Of a stretch of DNA of 44,371 bases, positions 8,712 through 17,066 are shown piece by piece; positions within the stretch are counted from its first letter, which is position 1; every line of letters begins with the position of its first letter. The notes beneath the pieces were generated by a model. That model searched no databases. It worked only from the letters and a program-made list of their open reading frames with translations, and was not told where the DNA came from. The translations under genes were made by a program, and so were the position numbers. Origin of the DNA: Phycisphaerae bacterium (GTDB lineage Bacteria > Planctomycetota > Phycisphaerae > Phycisphaerales > UBA1924); assembly GCA_016793195.1 (NCBI GenBank), contig JAEUJA010000024.1:1-44371 (forward strand), in the 5' to 3' direction.

Positions 8712-9254
8712 CTAGTGGTGCCCGGGGTGTTTTCGCGCCTCGTCGATCTTGTTCAGGAACTCGGCGGGCTTCAGCCATTCGTGCAGGTTTTCGTCGATGA
8801 GCGCCACCGGGGCTGAATCGCACGAGCCGAGGCACTCGACCTCGACCAGCGTGAACTCGCCGTCGTCGGTTGTCTCGCCAACATCGATCCCGAGCTTCTT
8901 CTTGATGGCGTCGGTGAGCTCCGGCTGCCCGCAGAACTCGCAGGCCAGCGAGCGACAGACGGCGATGGTGTGCCGGCCCTTGGGCTTGAGCCAGTATTCC
9001 TCGTAGAAGCTGGCGGTGTCGAGGACCTCGGCCGGCGCGATGTTGAGGAACGCCGCGATCTCCATCATCGCCTGGTGCGGGACCCAGCCGTATTCGTGCT
9101 GGATGGTGTGGAGCGTCGGGAGGAGGGCGCCCTTTTTGTCCTCGTAGCGAGGCAGGATGGTGCGCGTGAGCGAGTCCTTCATCGCGGGCGTCAGGTAGGG
9201 CTCCTGGCGCGTCTCGATCTTCATCCCGCCCGAGTTTTTGGTGATCCAGGCCAT
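8712..9254 (-). CDS. nuoE: NADH-quinone oxidoreductase subunit E (24-kDa [2Fe-2S] subunit)
   Basis: 180 aa from the ATG at 9254, preceded by GGAG; the longer frame upstream is a basic non-coding-like extension. The thioredoxin-like [2Fe-2S] subunit of complex I passes electrons beside NuoF. Cluster ligands are visible as C100, C105, C141 and C145 (CRSLAC and CLGSC), the canonical Cx4C...Cx3C pattern, with an extra Cys at 108. The N-terminal helical part (ILPRYEDKKGALLPTLHTIQ, EYGWVP) is typical of NuoE. No nuoF or other nuo gene is adjacent. It may serve complex I encoded elsewhere, or a related NAD-linked formate dehydrogenase or hydrogenase. Confidence 0.9.
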   Translation of the reverse strand: MAWITKNSGGMKIETRQEPYLTPAMKDSLTRTILPRYEDKKGALLPTLHTIQHEYGWVPHQAMMEIAAFLNIAPAEVLDTASFYEEYWLKPKGRHTIAVCRSLACEFCGQPELTDAIKKKLGIDVGETTDDGEFTLVEVECLGSCDSAPVALIDENLHEWLKPAEFLNKIDEARKHPGHH

Positions 9255-9336
9255 GTCGGTCTCCGAGAGGAGCCATCGTAGGTGGCGGCGTCGGTGTCGG
9301 CCAAGCCGCCCGCCCGCCTCCGAGTCTTGGGGACGA

Positions 9337-10167
9337 TCAGCCGCCCTTGGGTTTGGGCTTGGCGTCGCTTGGCTTGGGGTCGCGGGGCTTTTCGGCCGGC
9401 GTGGACTCGGGTTTGGGGTCCGTTGTTGTCCCCGGGCGCGAGACATCCGCGGGCGTCGCGCCGCCGCTCGATTCGAAATACCCCGGCGAGAACGGCACCG
9501 ACACTTCCTTGGCCACCGGCTCTCCCCGCGCCGGCTTGTCCCGCGGCGGGGCCAGCTTGCGGTGCGACACGAAGTCCTCGCTTGCGGCGCGCCGCTGCAC
9601 CGACGCGTCCCGCACCTGCTCGGTGATCTTGGAGAGCTTGGGCGCGACGGCCTTGGGCTCGCCCTTCTCGGCGTTGCCCCACAGCACGCACTCCAGGGGC
9701 TTGTTGTCGGGGCTTGACAGCATCACCCAATCACCGGTGTTGTTGAAGCCGACGCGGTCCGAGTCGTTGCGCGACGTGAAGACCCACGCGCGATGGAACT
9801 TCTCGTTCCGGCCCTCGGGCGCGCGGCTGGTGTCGCCGACCGGCCCGGACCACTTGGCGCCGTGCCCGTTGAACACGACCGCGACCTCGCCGGGCTTGAG
9901 TTCGAGTTCGGGGAACACGAAGCTCCAGCCGCCCTTGCGATCGGGCGAGGCGTCGTTGCGATCGCTGAGGCGGTAGCCGCGGAGCTGGATGGGCGCGTCG
10001 GTGGTGTTGGCGATTTCGACGAACTCATCCCCCACCGCGTCGCGCGTGCCGTCGGCGTTGGCGTCGCCCTCGGCCGTGGGGACCGCGTAGAGCACCTCGG
10101 TGATGACGGGGTGCTTTGGGGGTTCGGCGAGGAACGCGGTGAGCGCGAGTAACATCGCGGGGTTCAT
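9337..10167 (-). CDS. Secreted lamin-tail-domain (LTD-like) protein
   Basis: 276 aa. A short hydrophobic N-terminus (MNPAMLLALTAFLAEP) looks like a weak signal peptide. Residues ~18-165 carry lamin-tail-domain features: VITEVLYAVP, then a DANADGTRD acidic turn, GDEFVEIANTTDAPIQLRGY, LSDRND and the strand LELKPGEVAVVFNG. LTDs are Ig-like beta-sandwich domains common in exported bacterial proteins, often beside nucleases or adhesins. No enzyme domain is visible here. The last ~50 residues are a disordered Pro/Lys/Asp/Thr-rich tail. No strong RBS is seen before the ATG. It diverges from the PLP enzyme at 10282 and lies upstream of nuoE. Confidence 0.7.
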   Translation of the reverse strand: MNPAMLLALTAFLAEPPKHPVITEVLYAVPTAEGDANADGTRDAVGDEFVEIANTTDAPIQLRGYRLSDRNDASPDRKGGWSFVFPELELKPGEVAVVFNGHGAKWSGPVGDTSRAPEGRNEKFHRAWVFTSRNDSDRVGFNNTGDWVMLSSPDNKPLECVLWGNAEKGEPKAVAPKLSKITEQVRDASVQRRAASEDFVSHRKLAPPRDKPARGEPVAKEVSVPFSPGYFESSGGATPADVSRPGTTTDPKPESTPAEKPRDPKPSDAKPKPKGG

Positions 10168-10281
10168 AGAGAGAAGTATAAGCGCCGGGAGAATCGCGCG
10201 CGAATTTTCGTGGCGCCGGTCCCGGGGAGGATGTCCCGGCGCGAGCCAGCGCCGACTACAGTGGCGCGACCGGGAGGCACC

Positions 10282-11520
10282 ATGTCATTCAACCCCATCG
10301 AGTCGCTGGCCAGGGTTCGTCACGAGTTCGGCGAGCACGGCGGCGTCAACATGTCCATCGAGGCCTCGACCACGTTCACCGTGCTCAACGCCGCCACCAT
10401 GCCCGACATCTTCCAGGGCCTGCGTGGCCCGGAGGATCAGCAGAAATCCGCCGAGGGTTGCTATCTCTACGGGCGACACTTCAACCCCACGGTCTATGTG
10501 CTGGGGCGTTACGTCGCCGCGATTGAGGGCGCCGAGGCCGCGTACTGCACCGCCAGCGGCATGAGCGCGATCTCGGGCGCGATCATGCAGCATTGCGGCC
10601 CGGGCGACCACGTCGTCGCGTCGGACACGATCTACGGCGGCACGTTCGCGCTGCTCAAGGAGTTTCTGCCCGTCAAGGCCGGCGTGTCGACGACGTTTCT
10701 GAACATCGCCGATCTTGACGCGGTCCGGCGAGCCATTACGCCGCGGACGAAGGTGGTGTATTGTGAGACGGTCGCCAACCCGACGATGGTGGTGGCAGAC
10801 CTGCGCGAGCTGGCGAAGATCGCCCACGCCGCGGGCGCGTCGCTCGTCGTTGACAATACGTTCACGCCCATGATGGTTTCGCCCTGCATGCTCGGCGCCG
10901 ACGTTGTGGTTCACTCGATGACCAAGTTCATGGGCGGCGGGTCGGACATCATCGCGGGCGCGGTGTGCGGCACCAAGGCGTTCATATCGAGCCTGATGGA
11001 CACGCACACCGGCGCGCTCATGCTGCTGGGGCCGACGATGGACCCGCGCGTGGCGTTCGAGCTCTCACTGCGCCTGCCGCACTTGCCCCTGCGCGTCAAG
11101 GAACACGGGCGGCGGGCCCAGTTCTTTGCGGAGCGATTGAGCGGGCTCGGCGTTCCCGTGTCGTACCCCGGCCTGCCCGATCATCCGCAGCACAAATTGC
11201 TGGGGTCGATGCTCAACGAGGGCTTCGGGTTCGGCGGGTTGCTCGCCATCGACCTTGGCACCAAGGAGCGGGCGTTCCGCTTCATGGAGTATCTGCAGAA
11301 CGAGCAGCGGTTCGGGTTCCTGGCCGTCAGCCTCGGGTACTTTGACACGCTGATGTCGTGCTCGGCGAGCTCGACGTCGAGCGAGATGAGCGACGAGGAC
11401 CTGCGGGCCGCGGGGATCGCGCCGGGGCTCGTGCGCGTGTCGCTGGGCTATACCGGCACGCTCGAGCAGCGTTGGGCGCAGTTCGAGGCGGGACTGAAGT
11501 TCGTGGGCGCGATCAAGTAG
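10282..11520 (+). CDS. Cys/Met-metabolism PLP-dependent enzyme (cystathionine gamma-synthase/lyase family)
   Basis: 412 aa from the ATG at 10282 with GGGAGG upstream; the in-frame start at 10210 lacks support. It is a fold-type I PLP enzyme of the trans-sulfuration family: the Schiff-base lysine is K215 in HSMTKFMGGGSDIIAGA, the pyridine-N Asp is D191 in VVDNTFTPM, and YGRHFNPT near 63-70 supplies phosphate and substrate contacts. ASGMSAISGAI precedes the cofactor-stacking region. The family includes cystathionine gamma-synthase, cystathionine beta/gamma-lyase, methionine gamma-lyase and O-acetylhomoserine sulfhydrylase; the sequence alone does not settle which. It diverges from the LTD protein and is followed by a class V aminotransferase. 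Confidence 0.88.
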   Translation: MSFNPIESLARVRHEFGEHGGVNMSIEASTTFTVLNAATMPDIFQGLRGPEDQQKSAEGCYLYGRHFNPTVYVLGRYVAAIEGAEAAYCTASGMSAISGAIMQHCGPGDHVVASDTIYGGTFALLKEFLPVKAGVSTTFLNIADLDAVRRAITPRTKVVYCETVANPTMVVADLRELAKIAHAAGASLVVDNTFTPMMVSPCMLGADVVVHSMTKFMGGGSDIIAGAVCGTKAFISSLMDTHTGALMLLGPTMDPRVAFELSLRLPHLPLRVKEHGRRAQFFAERLSGLGVPVSYPGLPDHPQHKLLGSMLNEGFGFGGLLAIDLGTKERAFRFMEYLQNEQRFGFLAVSLGYFDTLMSCSASSTSSEMSDEDLRAAGIAPGLVRVSLGYTGTLEQRWAQFEAGLKFVGAIK

Positions 11521-11656
11521 CTCTCGCCGGTCGAACCGCGTGGCCGGGGACGCCGAATCGGGCGAGCCCGCGAGGAAGGTCCGGGTCGGTCGACGAACGC
11601 CACAGGCCGTGGCAGCTTGCCGGGGTGTTTCTGTGCGCCCGGCGATACAGTCCTGC

Positions 11657-12937
11657 ATGAACTCGCCCGGCCCGCGCACGCCATCGCTCGAACAGATACG
11701 CGCCCAGTTTCCGGCGCTCTCGCGCCCGACCGCGTTTCTCGATAACGCCGGCGGCTCGCACCTGCCGCGCTGCGTCCTCGACGCCATGACGCGGTACATG
11801 GCCGAGAACTATGTGCAGCTTGGCGGCGATTACCCCGAGTCCCTGGCCGCGGCGGAAAACGTCGCGGGCGCCCACGACCTGGTCAAGCTCCTGCTCAACG
11901 CGGGCGGCACAGGCGAGGTCGTACTTGCGCAATCGACCACCGCGCTCTGCCACCTGCTCGCGTCGTGCTACGCGCAAGCGCCGCGCCCCGATCGGAACGA
12001 GATCGTGGTCTGCACCGCGGGGCACGAGGCCAATATCGGCGCGTGGATGAAACTCGCCGAGCGAGGCTGGGTGGTGCGCGAATGGCGAGCCGAGCGCAAC
12101 CCCGATCAGGGCCACGCCTGGCGCATCCTCCCGCGATCACTCCGTCCACTGCTCAGCGAGCGCACGCGGCTGGTCAAGTTCCCGCACGTCTCGAACATCC
12201 TGGGCGAGGTCGTCGACGCCGCGGAGGTCGCAGCGCTCGCACACTCCGTCGGCGCCAAGGTTGTGTGCGACGGCGTGGCCTACGTGCCGCACCGCGCGCC
12301 CGACGTGCAGCGACTGGGCGTCGATTGGTATGTGTACTCAACCTACAAGGTCTACGGCCCGCACGGGGCGGCACTCTTCGGCACGCACCGGGCCTTCGCC
12401 GAACTCGAAGGCCCGAACCACTATTTCATCCCGCGCGAGCGCGTGCCGTACAAGTTTGAGCTGGGTGGCGTGAACCACGAGTCCTGCGCCGCGATCAACG
12501 GGCTGTGGGAGTATCTCTGCTTTCTGGCGGGCGAGGCGAGCCCGCCTGCGCGCGACGCCGGCACGCACACGCGCGACCGCGCCGTCGTCGAACGAGCGTT
12601 CGGCGTGATGGAGAAACTGGAACTTGCGACGCAGTCGAGGCTGCTCGACTGGCTGCGATCGCGCCGGGACATTGAGATCATCGGGCCGACGCACGCGGAT
12701 TCGTCGCGCGTGCCGACGATCAGCTTCGTCGTGCCCGGGCGATCATCGCGCGAGCTGGCGACGCGAGCGAACCGCGACGGCCTGGCGATCCGCTACGGGC
12801 ACTTCTATTCCAAGCGACTCGTCGAGTCGATCGGGCTAGAGCCCGACGACGGCGTGGTCCGCGTCAGCATGGTTCACTACACCAGCCCCGCCGAGATCGA
12901 GCGGCTGATCGCGTGGCTCGGGCGCGAGCTTGCGTAG
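11657..12937 (+). CDS. Class V aminotransferase (cysteine desulfurase-like)
   Basis: 426 aa from the ATG at 11657; the open frame upstream is non-coding-like. It is a fold-type I PLP enzyme of class V. Marks are FLDNAGGSHLP near residues 28-37, the PLP-stacking His in CTAGHEANI (H123), the pyridine Asp in VVCDGVAYVPHR (D205), and the Schiff-base lysine K231 in YSTYKVYGPHGAALFG. Class V members include cysteine desulfurases, isopenicillin-N epimerases and kynureninases. No active-site Cys loop is obvious, so sulfur transfer is not proven. It lies 136 nt after another PLP enzyme of sulfur amino acid type on the same strand, which makes a sulfur-related role plausible. Confidence 0.85.
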   Translation: MNSPGPRTPSLEQIRAQFPALSRPTAFLDNAGGSHLPRCVLDAMTRYMAENYVQLGGDYPESLAAAENVAGAHDLVKLLLNAGGTGEVVLAQSTTALCHLLASCYAQAPRPDRNEIVVCTAGHEANIGAWMKLAERGWVVREWRAERNPDQGHAWRILPRSLRPLLSERTRLVKFPHVSNILGEVVDAAEVAALAHSVGAKVVCDGVAYVPHRAPDVQRLGVDWYVYSTYKVYGPHGAALFGTHRAFAELEGPNHYFIPRERVPYKFELGGVNHESCAAINGLWEYLCFLAGEASPPARDAGTHTRDRAVVERAFGVMEKLELATQSRLLDWLRSRRDIEIIGPTHADSSRVPTISFVVPGRSSRELATRANRDGLAIRYGHFYSKRLVESIGLEPDDGVVRVSMVHYTSPAEIERLIAWLGRELA

Positions 12938-13134
12938 CGCGGCTTTCGGGTCTCGGGTGGCCCACCTCTCGAAAGCGGGCGTTGTCACCGGCCGGCGAGG
13001 GCGAAAGGGTGCGAGCCCGAGGGCGTGATCGGGAGCTCATCCCCTCGTCCGAAAACCACCGAAGATTCGGCTCGAATCGCGCCCGGCTTCGTGGTACATT
13101 GCGCGGTTCGTGGGCTGATTCAAGGGAGTGCGGC

Positions 13135-15153
13135 ATGAACAATGGCAAGAGCGTCACGATCGCGACCCTCGTCGCGGTGTGTGGGTTGTTGGTCGGCATC
13201 AACACCGCGTCGGCCCAGGTCGCGGGCCATCGCTGGGTCGATTCGCCCGCGCTCCCCACGCCCCCCAGCCACGAGGAGGTTCTCTCGATCGATTCCGGCC
13301 TGGTCGAGGCGCCCGCCGACGGCGAGGGCCTCCAGGCGGTCTGGGGCACGATCGTTGAGTCCAAGAACGCCCCGTGGCTGCGCCTGGCGTTCGAGTCGCT
13401 TTCGCTCTCGGGCGACCCCGCCAACGAGAATGCGTCGCGCCTCAAGATCACCTCGCTGCTTGACGGCGGGGTGCAATGGCTCAACGCCGAGACCGCGGGC
13501 CAGTGGCGCCTGACCTCCGCGTTTATGAACGGCGAGGCCGTGCTCGTCGAGCTGTTCGCGGCCCCGGGCACCGGGCCCAGCCGCGTCGTGATGACCAAGG
13601 TCACCGTCGGCGAAGACGGGCCGGACCAGCGGAGCATCTGCGGCACGGTCGACAACCGCGTGCTCAGCTTTGACGACCGCAACGCGCGCCACTCGGTCGG
13701 CTGCAGCTCCTGGGTCATCAACGACCTGAACTCCATGTTCATGACCGCCGGGCACTGCGGCACATCGGGTGGGCACGTCATGCAGTTCAAGGTTCCGCTC
13801 TCCACCGCGAGCGGCGGCTTGGTGAACCCCCCGCCCGAGCACCAGTACACGGTCGAAGCCACCAGCGTTCAGGGCGTCAACGGCGGCATCGGTAACGACT
13901 GGGGCTACTTCGGCGTCTCCGCCAACTCCAACACCGGCTTCACCCCTTTCCAGTCCTACGGCCTGCGCCACGTCCTCGGAAACGCCGGCGCGCCCAGCGG
14001 GCACACCATCCGCATCACGGGCTACGGCACGGTCTCTTCGCCCGTCTCTCCCACCTGGAATCAGGTGCAGAAGACGCACACCGGTTCATACACCGCGCTG
14101 GTCGGCACCAACGTGCAATACGCCGTCGACACAACCGGCGGAAACTCCGGGTCCTGCGTCCTCAACGACACCACCGGCTTTGCCATCGGCGTTCACACCC
14201 ACGCCGGCTGCTCGTCCTCCGGCGGCGCTAATAACGGCACCGCGGTCCAGCTCGCCAGCCTCCAGAACGCCCTCAACAACCCCACCGGCATCTGCAAGTC
14301 CGGCAAGGGCACGCCCACCGGGAACCTCTTTGTCGCCGGCGACCTCGCCAATAACTTCGGCACTCTGAACACCACAACCGGCAACTTCGCCAAACGCGGC
14401 GAAAAGGCCGCCCAGTTCCAGGGGCTTACCTCCGACTGGAACCTCGGCGTGCTGTACGCGATCGATACGAGCCGCAGGCTCTACTCGATCAACGCCGCCA
14501 CCGCCGCCGTCACGCTCAAGGGCACCGTCACCGGCACTTCGCTCACCATCAACGCCCTGGGCTACAACCCGCGCACCGGCGTCATGTACGCCTATTCCGC
14601 CGGCACCGGCCAGCTCATGACCATCAACATGTCCACCCTTGTCGCCGCCAACCTCGGCGCCGCTCAAGGCGGCAACGTCGGCGGCCTCGAATGGGACACC
14701 ACCAGCGAGCAACTCGTCGGACTCAACGACCAGACCAGCGGCACGCAGCTCGTCCGCATCAACACCTCCACCGGCGTTCGCACCGTCGTCGGCACGCTCG
14801 GCGCCAGCATCACCGATTGCAACGGCCTGGCCTATCGCGACGTTGACAACAGCTACTACACCATCAACGCCGCCAACGAGCAGTTGCTCCGCGTCAACAA
14901 GACCACGGGCGTCGCCACCAGCGTCGGTTCGACCGGCGGCCTTTTCGGCGCGCAATTCGGCCTGGCCGCCCTCAACACCCGCCCGCCCTGCCCGCCCGAC
15001 CTCAACAACGACGGCTTCGTCAACGGCGACGACTACGACCTCGTCACCGACGCCTTTGACATCGGCAGCGCCGCCGCCGACTACAACGACGATGGATTCG
15101 TCAACGGCGACGACTACGACGCCTTCGCGGAGGACTTCGAGGCCGGGTGCTGA
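13135..15153 (+). CDS. Secreted trypsin-like serine protease with GC-terminal dockerin-like module
   Basis: 672 aa, ATG at 13135 after AAGGGAG. A signal peptide (1-~27) ends around NTASAQ. A propeptide-like region leads to a chymotrypsin-fold protease: catalytic His207 in FMTAGHCGT, Asp255 in GNDWGYFGV and Ser338 in DTTGGNSGSC, with Cys pairs around them. Residues ~395-615 are a beta-rich repeat domain (LYAIDTSRRLYSINAAT and similar), like DUF4394/propeller-type domains. The last 54 residues are the two-repeat EF-hand/dockerin-like module ending in GC. The architecture suggests an exported protease retained at the cell surface. It stands apart from the five-gene cluster at 25-33 kb that shares the module. 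Confidence 0.88.
   Translation: MNNGKSVTIATLVAVCGLLVGINTASAQVAGHRWVDSPALPTPPSHEEVLSIDSGLVEAPADGEGLQAVWGTIVESKNAPWLRLAFESLSLSGDPANENASRLKITSLLDGGVQWLNAETAGQWRLTSAFMNGEAVLVELFAAPGTGPSRVVMTKVTVGEDGPDQRSICGTVDNRVLSFDDRNARHSVGCSSWVINDLNSMFMTAGHCGTSGGHVMQFKVPLSTASGGLVNPPPEHQYTVEATSVQGVNGGIGNDWGYFGVSANSNTGFTPFQSYGLRHVLGNAGAPSGHTIRITGYGTVSSPVSPTWNQVQKTHTGSYTALVGTNVQYAVDTTGGNSGSCVLNDTTGFAIGVHTHAGCSSSGGANNGTAVQLASLQNALNNPTGICKSGKGTPTGNLFVAGDLANNFGTLNTTTGNFAKRGEKAAQFQGLTSDWNLGVLYAIDTSRRLYSINAATAAVTLKGTVTGTSLTINALGYNPRTGVMYAYSAGTGQLMTINMSTLVAANLGAAQGGNVGGLEWDTTSEQLVGLNDQTSGTQLVRINTSTGVRTVVGTLGASITDCNGLAYRDVDNSYYTINAANEQLLRVNKTTGVATSVGSTGGLFGAQFGLAALNTRPPCPPDLNNDGFVNGDDYDLVTDAFDIGSAAADYNDDGFVNGDDYDAFAEDFEAGC
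14989..15153 (+). other. GC-terminal dockerin-like module (copy 1)
   Basis: Encodes 54 residues from the opening Cys (CPPDLNND) to the terminal Cys (EAGC). It has two DxNxDGFVNGDDYD loops, EF-hand-like calcium sites of the dockerin I type, about 30 residues apart. Confidence 0.85.
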
Positions 15154-15201
15154 CGAGCCCCGCGCGAAACGGACAAGCGTCGCGTCTTGCTGCCGTCGCC
15201 G

Positions 15202-15495
15202 CTACGACACGCGATCGATCAGTCGCAGGTTGTAGCTCTCGATCATGCCCGGGAGCAGGATCGCGTCGACCAGCCACCATGCGCCGATGACCAGGAGGCC
15301 CAAGACCCCCACCGCGACAAACGTCAGTACAAGCGAGACCACAAACAGCACCAGCATCACCAGGCCGCTGGCCATCCGCCCGGCGTACATGCGGTGGATT
15401 CCCAGTGAGCCGAGGAACCACCACAACAAATACGCGATCAAGAGCGACTTCTTCTTGGCGTCGTACACCATCGCGGCCCGGGATTGATCCGCCAT
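15202..15495 (-). CDS. TM2-domain membrane protein
   Basis: 97 aa. After a short polar start (MADQSRAAMVYDAKKKS) it has two or three hydrophobic helices: AYLLWWFLGSLGIHRMYAGR, then VMLVLFVVSLVLTFVAVGVL and LLVIGAWWLVDAILLPGMI. The LGSLGIHRMYAGR segment between helices and the closing WWLVDAILLPGMI are the hallmarks of the TM2 family (LGxFGxHRFYxGR ... DLxLIP). These small inner-membrane proteins have no established function in bacteria. The gene is convergent with the protease at 13135 and diverges from the TetR gene at 15683. Confidence 0.88.
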   Translation of the reverse strand: MADQSRAAMVYDAKKKSLLIAYLLWWFLGSLGIHRMYAGRMASGLVMLVLFVVSLVLTFVAVGVLGLLVIGAWWLVDAILLPGMIESYNLRLIDRVS

Positions 15496-15631
15496 GCAGG
15501 GTCCCTTCGGTTGGGGTCGTGTTCAGACTACCACGCCAACGCCCAGGTCACGGTTCGCCCGCCACACCGAGCATCCGATTCACGGCGGCCCGCGCCGCGT
15601 TGTGCCAGCGCCCCCCATTATGGTGCATGAA

Positions 15632-15682
15632 TTGACAATGAACCATTCGGTCGGTATGGTTTGACGTACCAACCGGTTTGTC
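15632..15682 (+). promoter_or_regulatory. Promoter with overlapping operator for the TetR gene
   Basis: TTGACA (15632-15637) and TATGGT (15655-15660) are 17 bp apart, a near-consensus sigma70 promoter. An inverted repeat ACCAT-N9-ATGGT (15642-15646/15656-15660) fills the spacer and the -10. Its centre, TCGGTCGG, resembles known TetR-family operators of the ACCGNNCGGT type. AACCGGTT just before the ATG is a second short palindrome. The layout predicts negative autoregulation. The leader is very short and no Shine-Dalgarno is visible. Confidence 0.7.
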
Positions 15683-16306
15683 ATGGATCATAATTCACCA
15701 ACTCTTGCCGACGCCAAGACTCGCCTGCTTCGAGCGGCGGTCCATGTAATTCGCGCCAAGGGTTACGCGGGGACCTCGGTTGACGAGCTGTGCAAGGCCG
15801 CGGGCGTCACCAAGGGCGCGTTCTTTCATCACTTCAAGACCAAGGAAGACCTGGCCCTCGCGGCGGTGGACCACTTCGCGTCGCAGACGGCGGGCGTCTA
15901 TGCCACGGCATCATTCAGCCAGGCGTCGGACCCGCTCGACCGCGTGCTCGGTTACATCGAGTTCCGGGGGAACCTCCTGCGCGGCGAACTCTCTGGCTGC
16001 ACATGCCTGCTGGGCACGCTGGTGCAGGAGGCGTTTGAGACGCACCCGGCGATCCGTGTCGCGTGCGACAAGCACATCGTCGAGCACGCGGCGTGGGTTG
16101 CCCGGGACATCGCCGCCGCCAAGGCGATGTATGTGCCCGACGCGCCGTGGAGCGCCGAGAGCCTGGCCTTGTGTATTCAGTCTGCGTTTCAGGGCGCGTT
16201 CGTGCTCGCCAAGGCCGCAAACTCGCCCGACGTCGGCGTGGAATGCCTCGGGCACCTGATGCGTTATGTCGAAGGGCTGTTCAGCAAGCACGAACAGAGC
16301 GACTGA
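15683..16306 (+). CDS. TetR/AcrR-family transcriptional regulator
   Basis: 207 aa. The N-terminal helix-turn-helix is clear: LLRAAVHVIRAKGYAGTS, then VDELCKAAGVTKGAFFHHF and KTKEDLALAAVDHF, as in the subgroup whose members often control oxidoreductase genes in response to electrophiles. The C-terminal ligand domain contains LSGCTCLLGTLVQEAFETHP, typical of this subgroup. A strong promoter overlapped by an inverted repeat precedes it, so autorepression is likely. There is no adjacent target gene of matching orientation: ispF is convergent and the TM2 gene diverges across 187 bp. Ligand and regulon are unknown. Confidence 0.92.
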   Translation: MDHNSPTLADAKTRLLRAAVHVIRAKGYAGTSVDELCKAAGVTKGAFFHHFKTKEDLALAAVDHFASQTAGVYATASFSQASDPLDRVLGYIEFRGNLLRGELSGCTCLLGTLVQEAFETHPAIRVACDKHIVEHAAWVARDIAAAKAMYVPDAPWSAESLALCIQSAFQGAFVLAKAANSPDVGVECLGHLMRYVEGLFSKHEQSD

Positions 16307-16349
16307 ACGGCGGGGCGTGTGCGGGGGCGTTGGCCGCGCCCTTTGGCGT

Positions 16350-16895
16350 CTAGCCCCGCCGCAGCAACACAACCGCGTGAACCTCAACCCCTTCGCCACG
16401 CCCAAGGGCGTCGAGGGTTTCGTGCGTCTTGCCCTTCACGTTCACGCGCGTCGCGTCAACCCCCAGCATCGACGCCAGGCTCGCGCGGATTTCTTCCTTG
16501 ATCGGCGACAGCCGCGGACGCTCCAGGATCACCGTCGCGTCAACGTTCACGACGCCGAACCCCATGGCCGCGGCCTTGGCGACCGCCGCCCGGAGGAACG
16601 TCCCGGAGTCGGTGCCGCGATACGCCGGGTCGGTGTCGGGGAAGAGCTGCCCGATGTCGGGCAGGGCCAGCGCCCCAAGAATCGCGTCGGTGACGGCGTG
16701 GCACAGCGCGTCGCCATCGGAATGGGCGACCAGCGGCGGCCCGCCCGGAATCCGCACGCCCCCCAGCATCATCGGGCGAGCGCCCTGCAGCGGGTTTCCC
16801 GCGCGGTGGATGTCATACCCAAGGCCCACGCGGAAATCGGGCGTGCAACTCGCAGAACCCGCGGCGGTGGCGGGCGTAGGTTCGCTTGGGCTCAT
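16350..16895 (-). CDS. ispF: 2-C-methyl-D-erythritol 2,4-cyclodiphosphate synthase (IspF)
   Basis: 181 aa, slightly longer than usual because of a ~20-residue Pro/Ala/Thr-rich N-terminus. It converts CDP-methylerythritol 2-phosphate to the cyclic diphosphate in the MEP isoprenoid pathway. Family motifs: VGLGYDIHRAG with metal ligands D28 and H30; MLGGVRIP; the block HSDGDALCHAVTDAILGA, containing the third ligand His; DIGQLFPDTDP; and GKTHETLDALGRGEGVEVHA near the end. It is not fused to IspD as in some bacteria and no other MEP gene is nearby. It is convergent with the TetR gene, ending 43 nt from it. Confidence 0.96.
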   Translation of the reverse strand: MSPSEPTPATAAGSASCTPDFRVGLGYDIHRAGNPLQGARPMMLGGVRIPGGPPLVAHSDGDALCHAVTDAILGALALPDIGQLFPDTDPAYRGTDSGTFLRAAVAKAAAMGFGVVNVDATVILERPRLSPIKEEIRASLASMLGVDATRVNVKGKTHETLDALGRGEGVEVHAVVLLRRG

Positions 16896-17066
16896 GATGC
16901 CAGTGTAACCCCGCTCGCCCCGCGGTCATGCCCGAGTGCTTTGGCCCGTGTCCAACAAGACGCCGAACATCCGTGCCGATCCGTCCGCCGGCGCTATCGA
17001 CCCCCGGCGGGCTTGGTCGATACAGTCAGTCCCCCGCCCGGCCCGGGCGGCGTTTCGGAGCCCTCG

